A DNA stretch of 48,400 nucleotides from Cryobacterium melibiosiphilum (GTDB taxonomy: Bacteria; Actinomycetota; Actinomycetes; Actinomycetales; Microbacteriaceae), in contig NZ_QZVS01000066.1 in NCBI RefSeq assembly GCF_003602235.1, positions 1-48,400 on the forward strand, read 5' to 3'. The position numbers and the translations under genes were made by a program. Below, piece by piece: positions 17,191 to 28,100 of the stretch (position 1 is its first letter; every line of letters begins with the position of its first letter). A model generated the notes under the pieces. The model ran no database searches, was not told where the DNA came from, and saw nothing but the letters and a program-made list of their open reading frames with translations.

Positions 17191-19128
17191 TCACGAATCG
17201 AGCCAGTAGGGCTCGCGTTCGAACGGGTAGGGAGGAAGTTCGTGGATCGTCCCGATTGAGTCGGGGAATACCCGCGTCCACGCGACGCGGGCGCCGTGCA
17301 GGTGCAGCTCGGCGGCGATCTCAAGGTCGGTGCGCGCGAGGTCGAGCTGCAGCGCGCGGGGCTCGTGGTCTAGGGACTCCACGCCCGCTTGCGCGGTGCG
17401 CGGAACGATGGCGAGCTCGCCAGGCTCAGTCTCCGCATCCGTCACCCGGACGCGACACGCGAGCAACGATCGGATGCGGTCCTCGAGCGCCGCCGACTCG
17501 GGCTCCCCCGGGGTCGGCAGTCGGAGGAGTGCGCGTTTCACCGGTCGTTCGACAAAGGCGATGCGCACCTCGGAGGGCGTGCTGCCGTCGGGTGCGAACG
17601 TCGCCACAGCACGCCAGGGGTGCGGGGAGCGGAAGCGGGCAAGGGTCATGGCGACGTTATACGGATCCGCGCCATCGACGATGGCGGCCTGGGCGTCGGC
17701 GAGGAGCCGATCAAGTGCTCGCGTGGTCTTCGCCGACACACAGAGCACGGGGGCTTCGAGCACGGTACCGGTACGGCACTCTTCACCTTCCTCGATGACG
17801 AAGTGCACATTGGTGCCCCCGAGACCAAGTGACGTGATTGCGCCCAGGCGCGGTTCGCCGTCACGGCGCCGCCAGGGGGTGCGCTCGGTAATGACCTCGA
17901 ACGGGGTACTGTCGAGTTCGAGAAGCGGGTTGGCGATTTCGAAGTGCGGGTTCGGCACCATAGTGCCGTGCTGCATGCTGAGGAGCAGCTTAGCGAGACC
18001 AGCGCCGCCGGCGGCGCTGAGCAGGTGACCAATGTTCGACTTCACCGAGCCGATACCAACCTTCGTGTCGCCGAAATCAGCCTTGCGATACACCTGACCG
18101 AGAGCGTTGAGCTCGATCGGGTCACCGATGCGGGTGCCGGTGCCATGGGTCTCGATATAGCCGATAAGCGTGTGGTCGATGACGGGGCGAGCATCGGTGC
18201 CGACTGTCGACGGCTGCGTATAGCAATCGCGGATTACAGCGGCTTGCCCACGCGGATTCGGAGCCATGATATTCAGCGACGAGCCGTCGTTGTTGATCTC
18301 ATAACCGCGGATTCTTCCGAGGATACGACGGTTTTTCTGGCGGGCGAGGTCAGCGCGCTCAAGAACGACGACAACGGCACCCTCGCCTATCAACGTGCCG
18401 TCGGCACGCTCGTCGAATACGCGCGTGAAAGGGTGCTTCGTGGTGATGCCACCGCAGTTGCAGAGCGCGTTCGTGAACGCCGAACTCAACAAATTCACTC
18501 CCGCAACGACAGCGCCATCGCAGCGCTGGTGACGGATCGAGTCGGCGGCGAGCGCCATCGCGGTGAGGAAGGACGAGCAAGCAGTGTCGACAGCCATCAC
18601 CGGGCCGGTCAGGTCGTACTGGTGGGAGATGCGCGCCGCGAGCGCTCCGTTCATCGAGTTCATGATCGTGCGAGGGTGCACCGAGTGCTCGCCGCTGGTT
18701 GCGAGTCGCTGGCACACGAGCGGATAGTAGGCGTTCGTCGACATGGCCGAGAACACTGAGTACCGGCGCGCCTTGGTCTCGTTCACGTCGAGCATGCCCG
18801 CGTTGCCGAGTGCGTCGTGCGCGACCTCCATAGTGATGCGGTGCTGCGGATCCATGGTGACCGCCTCAGCGGCGTCGATACCGAAGAACTCGGCGTCGAA
18901 CAACTCGATGCCGTCCACCTCGCCGATGGTGTCGCGCCACTCCGGGGCAAACGCGAGTTCACGCCGACGGTCGCTGACAGGGGCGGTACAGTCGACGCCC
19001 TGGGACAGGACACTCCAGAACTCATCGGGCGTATTCGCACCGGGCAGGCGCAGCGCCAAGCCGGTGATGACGATGTCCCAATCAAGCGCCGCCGCGGACT
19101 CGGCGTCGGCCTCCGTCGGTGTCGTCAT
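17191..19128 (-). CDS. Stand-alone modular-type ketosynthase without acyltransferase
   Basis: PKS protein of 645 residues. The KS domain (about 18-450) has an intact triad: Cys184 in DTACSSF, His328 in ETHGTGTRIGDP and His368 in KSNIGHLLSAAGG. After it come a KS-AT linker-like region (about 460-530) and a short segment ending in the post-AT motif LPPYPFEREPYWLDS. The roughly 300-residue acyltransferase that belongs between them, with its GHSxG serine, is missing. So the KS needs malonate loaded on its ACP (probably 16849-17178) by an AT in trans. ATG 19128 overlaps the megasynthetase stop (ATGA). It may act before or after the large protein; the order is not clear. Confidence 0.9.
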   Translation of the reverse strand: MTTPTEADAESAAALDWDIVITGLALRLPGANTPDEFWSVLSQGVDCTAPVSDRRRELAFAPEWRDTIGEVDGIELFDAEFFGIDAAEAVTMDPQHRITMEVAHDALGNAGMLDVNETKARRYSVFSAMSTNAYYPLVCQRLATSGEHSVHPRTIMNSMNGALAARISHQYDLTGPVMAVDTACSSFLTAMALAADSIRHQRCDGAVVAGVNLLSSAFTNALCNCGGITTKHPFTRVFDERADGTLIGEGAVVVVLERADLARQKNRRILGRIRGYEINNDGSSLNIMAPNPRGQAAVIRDCYTQPSTVGTDARPVIDHTLIGYIETHGTGTRIGDPIELNALGQVYRKADFGDTKVGIGSVKSNIGHLLSAAGGAGLAKLLLSMQHGTMVPNPHFEIANPLLELDSTPFEVITERTPWRRRDGEPRLGAITSLGLGGTNVHFVIEEGEECRTGTVLEAPVLCVSAKTTRALDRLLADAQAAIVDGADPYNVAMTLARFRSPHPWRAVATFAPDGSTPSEVRIAFVERPVKRALLRLPTPGEPESAALEDRIRSLLACRVRVTDAETEPGELAIVPRTAQAGVESLDHEPRALQLDLARTDLEIAAELHLHGARVAWTRVFPDSIGTIHELPPYPFEREPYWLDS

Positions 19129-22100
19129 TGGGCACTCACCGCCTCGTCGTGACTCCCGCCGCCGTGGATCTCGAGGTACACGTCGTCGTCGTCGTACCAG
19201 GCGTTCACCTGTGCGAACGCGATCGAGGCAGAAGAGGGGCCTGAGCCGGCGGCCTCGGGCAGGTCTTCCGGCGCGATAAACCCCTGGAAATTCAGGAGCA
19301 CGAGTCGGAGCGGGCTGCCATTGTCGCCGTAGGCGGTCCGGAGCTCGCCAATAAGGCCTGTGTCTGCCCCATCAGCGCCCTCATCGGCGGTCCAGTTCGC
19401 GAGCGAGTGGATGTAGTGCACGCCCCGGTCGAGGGCGCTTGTGAGCCGGTTCGATACCGCTACGTAGTCAACACCACCACCGAGCAATACCGGCACGGCG
19501 TCGAGGAACTCACCCACGCAGCCGCCGTAGTCATCGCCACGCCAGCGTCGACAGTTGTTCACAAATCCGACTGCGACAGGGCCGGTACCGTCACCGGCGG
19601 CCAGCTCGGTGTGCACGGCGGCAAGCGCGGTCTCGAGCGGGTTTGCTCCGGCGTAAGGGATGCGGCGACGGAAACCGGCGGTCTCGGGTGCGGTCCGCAG
19701 CCGCTCTATTACATCGCGGTTCAAGTCCAGCCAGCCTCGGTAGTCGAACTCGTCGAGCTCGGTGCGCCAATCACGGGTTGGTTCGATTTGCTCGAGGAAG
19801 CCGCTGAACTGTGGGGCCTCCGGCAGGGTCTCGCCGCGCAGGAGCTGACGCACTTCGTCGCGGAGGATGGCCGAGCTGGAGCCGTCGAAGATGCTGTGGT
19901 GGAAGGCCCACACGAGCCGGAAGCTGTCGGCGCCATCGCGCAGCACGGCGCACCGCCACATCAGGCCCTCTCCGAAAGTCTCGCCCTGCATCGCATACGC
20001 AAGCCTGTCGGTGCACTGTTCGATCTGGGCTTTGTCGACGCGACGCAGATCCTGCGCTACGAGCAACGTGGCGATGCTCTGAACGGCATCAGCGGCCAGC
20101 ACTTCGAGACGGTCGCCATGCATTCTCGCTCGAAACACCTCGTGGCGCCCGACGACGACCGCGATGACGTCGAGCAGAGTGTCGAGGTCGACGCCCGTCA
20201 CTCGCTGCAGGAATCCGCCGGTGTCCGTATTGCTTGCTTGATGCAGGCGCGCTACCGAGCCTGCGTGGAACGAGTAGGCAGGCTCACCGAGTGCGAGCGC
20301 GCGGGCTGCGCCGTCACTGTCGGCACGGGCTCGTTCGACGATGAGGTCGAGTTGCGCAGCGGGCACCACTCTCCGGGGCAGCTCGGGTGCGAGCGAGCCT
20401 GAGACGGCGGTCTGCGGCTGGGGTGAGATCGCCGCGGAGAGCGCAAGGGCGTTCGGGTAGCGATATAGGTCGCTCACCTGCAGTTCCAGGCCAGCTGCCC
20501 GCAGTTGTTGGACAGCGGCAATCGCCTGAATCGACTGTGCGCCGGCACGGAAGAAGTCGTCAGCGGCTCCGAGAGAGGTGCCGGGGAGGACATCACGCAG
20601 GACACCGAGGATTTGCTCCGGAGTGGCAACTCCGATGAGCGGTGTGGGCCCAGCCGTCACCTCAGCCTTGACGCGGGCTGAGAGGCCTGCGCGGTCGATC
20701 TTGCCGTGGCGGGTGAGCGGCAGCTCGGGCAGGCGCACGAGAGCCTGAGGCACGAGATGGCGAGGCAGCCGGGCCAACAGAGCAGACCGTAGTCCGGAAT
20801 CAGCCGGGGCCGACCCACCGCAGTAGAAGGCGGTGAGCCGGCTATTGCTGCCTTCGAGCGAATGCACTACGACCGCCTCAGTGACTCCCGCGACAGCCTT
20901 CAGCGCGATCTCAATCTCCGATAGCTCGATGCGGTGGCCGGCGTGCTTAATCTGCCGGTCGATTCGCCGTAGGTACACGATGTTGTCCTGATCGTCGAGC
21001 AAGACCAGGTCACCGGTCCGGTAGAGCCGCTCGCCTGTGCAGCACTCCGAGGCGACGGTCGCGGCTGCGACGAATCTTTCCAGAGTCAGGTCTGGGCGAT
21101 GGTGGTATCCCAGCGACACACTCGGTCCGGCCACGCAGAGCTCGCCCGGCACCCCGCGGGGCACGTCGGTGCCATCCGCATGCAGGATGAACAGCTCTCG
21201 GTTGCCGGCGGGACGACCGATCGGTATCCGCTCGAAGCGAGGTTCCTCGTCGATTCGGAAGAACGTCGTGGTGCAGGACGCCTCGGTCGGGCCATAGAGG
21301 TTGTAGAGCTTGCCAGGCCCGAGCACGTCAAAGGCCCGCTGGGCGGCCCAGGGATGCATCGCCTCCCCACCGACGTAAACGGCGCTCATACCGGCGATCG
21401 CCTGCGGGTCCTCGGTCATCAAGAGATGGAACACTGCAGTGATGAGGACGCCCGCGTCGATGTGCTCGGCACGGATGAACTCCCCCATCAAGCGCATGTC
21501 CATGTTCATGTTCTGGCTGCCCATGACGACGGTGGCGCCAGCGAGCAGGGCGCTGTACACATCCAGCAGTGACGGGTCGAAGGTATTGCCAGTGAGGTGG
21601 CTGATCCTCATCCCGGGCCGGTAGTCTGTGTATCCGTTGTCGGCGCAGGTGCTCAGCATCCCGCGGTGGGTGACGATCGTTCCCTTCGGCGCTCCGGTGG
21701 TGCCGGATGTGTAGATGATGATAAGCGGGCTGTCGGGGCCGAGTCCCCTCGGCGACTCGTACATACCCTCGAGTCCGGCAGGAGCGGTAACGGTGACCCC
21801 GTCAGGCCACTCGTGAATGGCCGGGTCGTCCACGAGCACGAGTACCGCTTCGCTATCACTGAGCGTTTGTAGCATGCGCTCCGCCGGAGCGGCAGCATCT
21901 AACGGGACCTCGATGGCGCCGCACCTCATGAGCGCCAGCCTGGCGAACAGCTGCCACGGGCCGCGTTCGAGCAGCACCATCACGACGGCGCCGCGATTGA
22001 CACCGGCAGCTTGCATGCCACCAGCGAGCATTCTGGTGAGACGTTCGACCTCCGCGTAGCTCCACTCCTGCCCGCGCCAGCGCAGGGCGGGCAAATCGGC

Positions 22101-25100
22101 GTGCTCAACGAACGACTCCTGCATTCGGTCCACGAGCGTCGCGTCGATAGCCGGGCCCAGTGTGGTCAGCACAGCGCGGCGGCGTTCCCGCTCATCGGTC
22201 GCCTCGAGCCGCAGGCTCACCATCGGATCGTCCGGGTGGCCCACCATGGCGAGCAACAGCTCGTCGATCTGGCTCGCCAAGCGCGATATCGTGGTGTCGT
22301 CGAACATCTCCGTGCGGTACTCGAGGTCGATCGAGAAGTCGCCGGAGCGCTCTGCGACGCTCAGCGACAGGGCGTATCGGCTCTTCAGTTCGCCAGGGGC
22401 CAGCGGTTCGAGGCGGGCGCCGTCAAGCTCCAACTCCTCCGTGCCGACGCTCACGAAATTCAGGAGTACATCGAATAGCGGATTTTTCTCACCGCCTGCG
22501 GGCAGCTCGAGCGCTGCGAGCACTGATTCGAAGGGAGCGTGCTGGTGGGTAAGGGCGGCAAGTGAGGTGTCACGGGCCGCAGCGACCGCCTCTCGAGGAG
22601 TCTGGGTCGAGTCGCTGGCGAGCCGCAAGGGAACCGTGTTGACGAAGATTCCGACGGTGGAACTCGTGGCCGGGGTGCGACCCGACATCGCGGCACCGAT
22701 GACGAACTCGGACTGGCCGCTCCACAAACCGAGGACCCGGGCAAATGCCGCGACGAACACGGCGTACGGGGTGGCGCTGCTCGCGCGGGCCAGCTCGACG
22801 ACGGCTGACTTTGCGACGCGGCATTCAAGGTGGTGCCGTGCGCCGGCGAAGGTAGCGTTGTCGGGAACGGTGCGGTCACCCGGCAGCTGCAGCGATGGCA
22901 AATCGTCGGCTAGCTGCGCAGTGAAGTACGCGACGTCGTCGGCGAAATCACCGGCGTGCTCGCGTTCGAGCACATCGGCCGCGTAGATGGTGTACGGCGC
23001 ACCGAGAGCGGGCAGCGGGCGACCACTAAACGCAAGGGCGAGCTCTTCGGCGAGCACAGCGAGCGAGTGCTGGTCTCCGGCAATGTGATGCAAATCGAGT
23101 CGGAGATAGTGCAGCTGCGTGTCCACGCGCAACACCTCGGCGCGCAGCAGCGGGGCATTGCCGAGATCGAACGACTCGGGCTCACCGGCAAGGCGCGTCT
23201 CTGCGTCCTCCCGAGTCACGTCGGTCACCGTGACGACATCGGGCACACTGTCGTGGAGGCGCTGCACAAGCTCGCCGCGGTTGAGTTCGAAGCTCGTGCG
23301 CAACTGCTCGTGGCGCTCGACGAGAACGCCCAGCGCCATCCGGAATCGCTCGACGTCGAAGTCGCCGATCACGCGGTAGCTGAGAGCCAGGTTGTAGGCG
23401 GAGGTGTTCTGCTGCAGCAGGCAGGCCGCGTAAATGCGGCGCTGGGCCGGGGAAGCGGGAGTGCTGCGGCTGCCGTCACGGTGTGTCGGGGTACCGATGG
23501 CCCGGAACACAGGGTTGGACCCAGCGGCGCGGACGTACGTGCGGTCGGTCTTGCCGAGAGCCGCTGCCAATAGACCGGCGAAGCTCGTGTCGGCGAAAAC
23601 CTCGCCGACGTTCAATAGGACTCCGGAGACCGCCTCGAGTCGCGAGCAGAAGTGTACTGCGGAAAGCGAGTCCCCTCCGCTCAGCAGGAAATCGGCATTG
23701 GCTTCGGGCGTGTCGCCGAGGACCTCAGCCCAAACCGCCCGCAGACAATCAACGATGTCGAGTTCGCCATTCGACGCTGCACTCTTGTGGGCCTCCGGCG
23801 ATATTAATGCCGAATCCAACTGCGCGGCTTCGTATGGCGCGGATGCGAAGAGATCGTCGAGACGGATGTCAGCCAGGATGGCTCGCTGCTCGAAGGCATA
23901 GCCGGGCAGCGAAACGCGTCGTCCCGAAGCGGTGAATCGGGCTCGAGGCACGTCCGCGCCACGCACCCACGCCGAAGCGAGCAGCAAGCGAACGGCGCCG
24001 GCGTCGATTGCCCGATTGATGGGCGTCGTGGCGGTACCTCCGGTAGACGGAGCATCCGCGTCGGCGACGTCACCACGCGCGTCGAAGAAGTCGCCCGAAC
24101 GCAGAACGGCCAGTGAATTCATCGGGCTCAGCTCGCCACGCAGCCGCGCGGCGGCAACACGCAGCAGCCGGTCCTGACCGGCAGGTGCGCGCATGCCAGC
24201 CATTCCCACGAGGCGCAGAAGGACGACACGGACTGTCAGCTGCGCGATCCGGTCTAGCGCGGCACCCGCGTCGCCGAGCCCAGGCTGCAACGCGGCGCCG
24301 CTCAGCGCAGCCTCCAACGCGGCGCGCAGCTGTTCGTCGAACGGCTGGAGTTCTGCCGCGAGGGCGGCTCGTATTTCGATATCGAGGTCCTCGGCCGCGC
24401 CATCCGCTGCCGCAAAGAGATGTGGCGCGACGCTGAGCCTGGTCGTGTCGGCGGCGTCGACAACTAGCGGGAGGTCGTCGGCATCCAACCAGACGAGCGG
24501 CACGCCCTCGTCAGCGACGGCTATGGCACGTACGTCGAACTCGGCGCGGCCGCGGGCGAGGGTGTGCGACACGTCGGAGAGCCGACATCCTTGCGGCAGG
24601 GATTCGACGAAGTCGTCGAGAGTGGCACGCATGCGATCGAGGGAAGAGCTAGTTCGAGCCGACAGGGGCAAGACGCTGGGTCCTGGCTGCCTGGAGTCGT
24701 CAGCCCAAGCAGTCTCATCGGCAGTGACGGCAACTGGCCCGGCCTCAAGGATCACGTGCACGTTGGTGCCGCCGATACCGAAGGAGCTGACTGCGGCGGC
24801 GAGCACACCACCCGCCGGCACGACACGCTCGGTGGGCACGGAGAATGCCGCGTCCTTATCGAACTGCTCGCTGAGAGCGGTGAAGTTCGCCATTGGTGGT
24901 ACGGCGCCGGCGCTCAGCACGCCGACGGCGCTGATGAACCCGGCGACCCCGGCGGCAGCGTCGAGATGACCAATGTTTGCCTTCGCGGCGCCGAGGGCGG
25001 GGCGTGTCGCACCTCGACCGTAGACCGCTAAGAGTGCGGCTACCTCGACCGGATCGCCGAGCTTCGTGCCGGTTCCGTGGGTCTCGACGTAGCCGATGTC

Positions 25101-28100
25101 AGCAGGGTCAATACCGGCATCGGCGACAGCTGCGCGAATCACCTGCGTCTGTCCGCCAACACTCGGTGCCGTGTACCCGACCTTGTTCCGGCCGTCATTA
25201 TTCATCGCCGTGCCGGCGATAACAGCACGGATTGGGTCGCCATCGGTCAGCGCCTGACGCAGCGGTTTGAGCAACACGACCCCGCACCCCTGGCCGGGAA
25301 CTGTGCCGTTCGCATCCTCAGAGAACGGTCGGCACACACCGTCCTCGCTGAAAATCATCCCCTCGTGCCACTGATAGCCCTCGTTGCGCGGGAAGTTCAG
25401 CGCCACACCCCCGGCTAGGGCCATATCAGCCTCGCCGCGGCGCAGGCACTGCACGGCCTCATGGATCGCGACGAGCGAGGTCGAGCAGGCGGTCTGCACT
25501 GTGACGGCGGGGCCGGTGAGGTTGAGCTTGTAGGCAACACGGGTGGCGAGGAAGTCTTTTTCGTTCATCGTCAGAGCCTCGAAAACCCCGACGGCATCGT
25601 GGTGCCTACCAAGAAGCCCCGCCATCCAGGCGAAGTTTGTGCCGCTGCCGGCGAACAACCCGATGCGTCCGTCGCAATCGGCGGGAGAGTAGCCGCCGTC
25701 CTCAAGCGCGCGCCAGGCAATCTCGTGCAGAAGCCGCGCCTGCGGATCCATGGACTCTGCGTCGCGGGCTGAGTAGCCGAAAAAGTCGGCATCGAAAGTG
25801 CCGGCCGCGACATGACCGCGGGCGTTCACGTAGTGGCGGTGATCGATTGTCTTCGGGTCGATACCGGCGGCGAGCATCTCATCGCGAGTGAATCGGGTGA
25901 TGCTCACGACACCGTCGAAACGGTTCTGTAGAAACTCGTCGACGCTGCCAGCGCCGGGAAAGACACCGGCCATTCCGATGACGGCGATGCGGTGGTCGTG
26001 ACTGTTCGGGTTGGTACGACCGTCGGCGGAGGACCTTGTGGCGGGCGCTGGATCGGCCCATTCCGCCGTCCAGTCACCGAGGCCGTCGAGATCAACGAGG
26101 CTGATCGTCTCGGCGCCGACAGCGGCATCCGCGGCACCCGAACCTATGACCGGCTGCGCCGCACCTGCACGGGCGAGCTCAGCGGCAAGCCCAGCCGGCG
26201 TCGGGAACTCGAACAGCTTCACAAGCGGGATGTCGAGGTTGAGCGCCGCGGAGAGGCGATTGTTGACGAGCATCAGCTTGTACGAGTTGCCGCCGACCTC
26301 GAAGAAGTTGTCGTCGGGCTGAGCGGGACGTTCGAGCACATCTTGCCAGGCGTCGAGAATGACCCGCAGCGCGACCTCAAGCGTTGGCGCAGACGTCGCC
26401 CGGACGGTGTCCGCAGGCACTTCCGCACGAGCCTGCCGCGCTGCAGGGCCCGCACCGAGTTCGGCGAGAATCGCGTGCAGTGCTTTGCGGTCGACCTTCG
26501 TGTTCGCCAGCGTCGGCAATTCGCGCATCCGCTCGATGCGGGTCGGCACCATAGAAGCGGGAAGCGACTGGGAGAGCGTAAGGGCGAGCCCGGTCGGCAG
26601 ATCGGCATCGCTCGAGGTGACGCAGCACAGCACCAGTTCATCGCGCACGATGTCGGCCACGGCATACTGGACGCCGTCGACTCGCATGGCGACCTTCTCG
26701 ATTTCGCCAAGCTCGATGCGGTTGCCGTGGTGCTTCACCTGGTGGTCGAGGCGTCCGCGCAGCACGATCTGCCCGTCGGCGCAGCGCAGCCCCGAGTCAC
26801 CAGTTCGGTAGGCGCGCACGCCCGGCAACTCGTGCAGTTCGATGAACGAATGTGCCTGTTGTTCAGGGCTATTCGTGTAGCCGGCGGCCAGGCCCTCGCC
26901 GATGATGACGAGTTCGCCTACGACGCCGGCCGGTTGGATCACGCCGTCCTCACTGACGATGAACACCTCGGCTCCGTCGATGGGCGTCCCGATGGTGACG
27001 TCGTCGCCCTGAACGAACTCTTTGACGGTTGCAGTCACAGTCGTCTCGGATGGGCCGTACATATTGAAAATGCGAGCGCTTGTCGAAGCCTGCAGCAGCT
27101 CGAGCAGGGTCTCGGCGAAGTGCTCGCCACCGCAGACCACTGTGCGCAGCTGGGGCAGCGCTCCACGGAAGCGGGAGTTGCCGCAGAGCGCCGCCATCTT
27201 GGAAACCGGAGCCTGGATATGGCTGACGCCGTGTTCGATGATGCGTCGGGCAATGGCGGCGGCATCCTTGACGTCCCTGGCCGGGCACATGTGCACCGTT
27301 GCGCCCGCCGCGAGCGGAAGAAGGCTTTCGAATACGACAATGTCAAAGGTCGGGTCTGCGAGGGCGATGATGGTGTCACCGGGGGCGAATACGCTGCGCC
27401 GGTCGTGGTCGCGCTGCAAGTTGGCGATACCGCCGTGTCGCACGGCAATGCCCTTCGGCGTGCCGGTCGAGCCTGAGGTGTAGACAACGTACGCGAGGTC
27501 GTCGGCACAGATGTCGGGCGCGGTGAACGTGGCGAGCTGTTCTGAACGGCACTCGGCGAGGTCAAACAGGGTCGCGATGCTGCGCGCCGACTCGAGGCCC
27601 CTCCGCGCGTATCCGAATCGGGGCGCCATATCGTCGAGGATGCGCTCGTGCCGTTCCCGGGGGTGAGTCGAATCGAGAGCGACGTAGACGCCGCCCGCTC
27701 TCAGGATGGCGAGCTGCGCTACCAGGAACGTCGCATCCCGTTCGGCGAACAGGGCCACGCGTTCACCGAGCTGTAGTCCTGCCGCGACGAGCCTGGCGGC
27801 CTGCGCGTTCGCCAGGGCGTTGAACTCCGCGTAGGTAATCCGCTGCCCGTCGACGTCGATCACAGCGATGTCATCCGGCGCGAGGCGCGCACGCCGTGCA
27901 ATCTGCTCGTGGATCGCGGTGAACGTTCCGGATCCGATTCGGGGACGCACACGCACGTCGACCATGGGGAGCATACGGAGCACCGCCGTAGCTTCCATAT
28001 CGCCGATCACGTGGGAGATGAGGACCTCGAAATGCTGCGCAAGTCGCTCGATTGTGGTGCGGTCGAAGAGGTCCGCTGCGTAATCGAGGTCGATGGCAAG

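Noticed and set aside
25992..27476. Plus-strand open frame of 494 codons opposite module 3 of the synthetase
   Set aside because: Antisense to the A2/T3 coding sequence with clear NRPS motifs on the minus strand; composition is that of a shadow frame.
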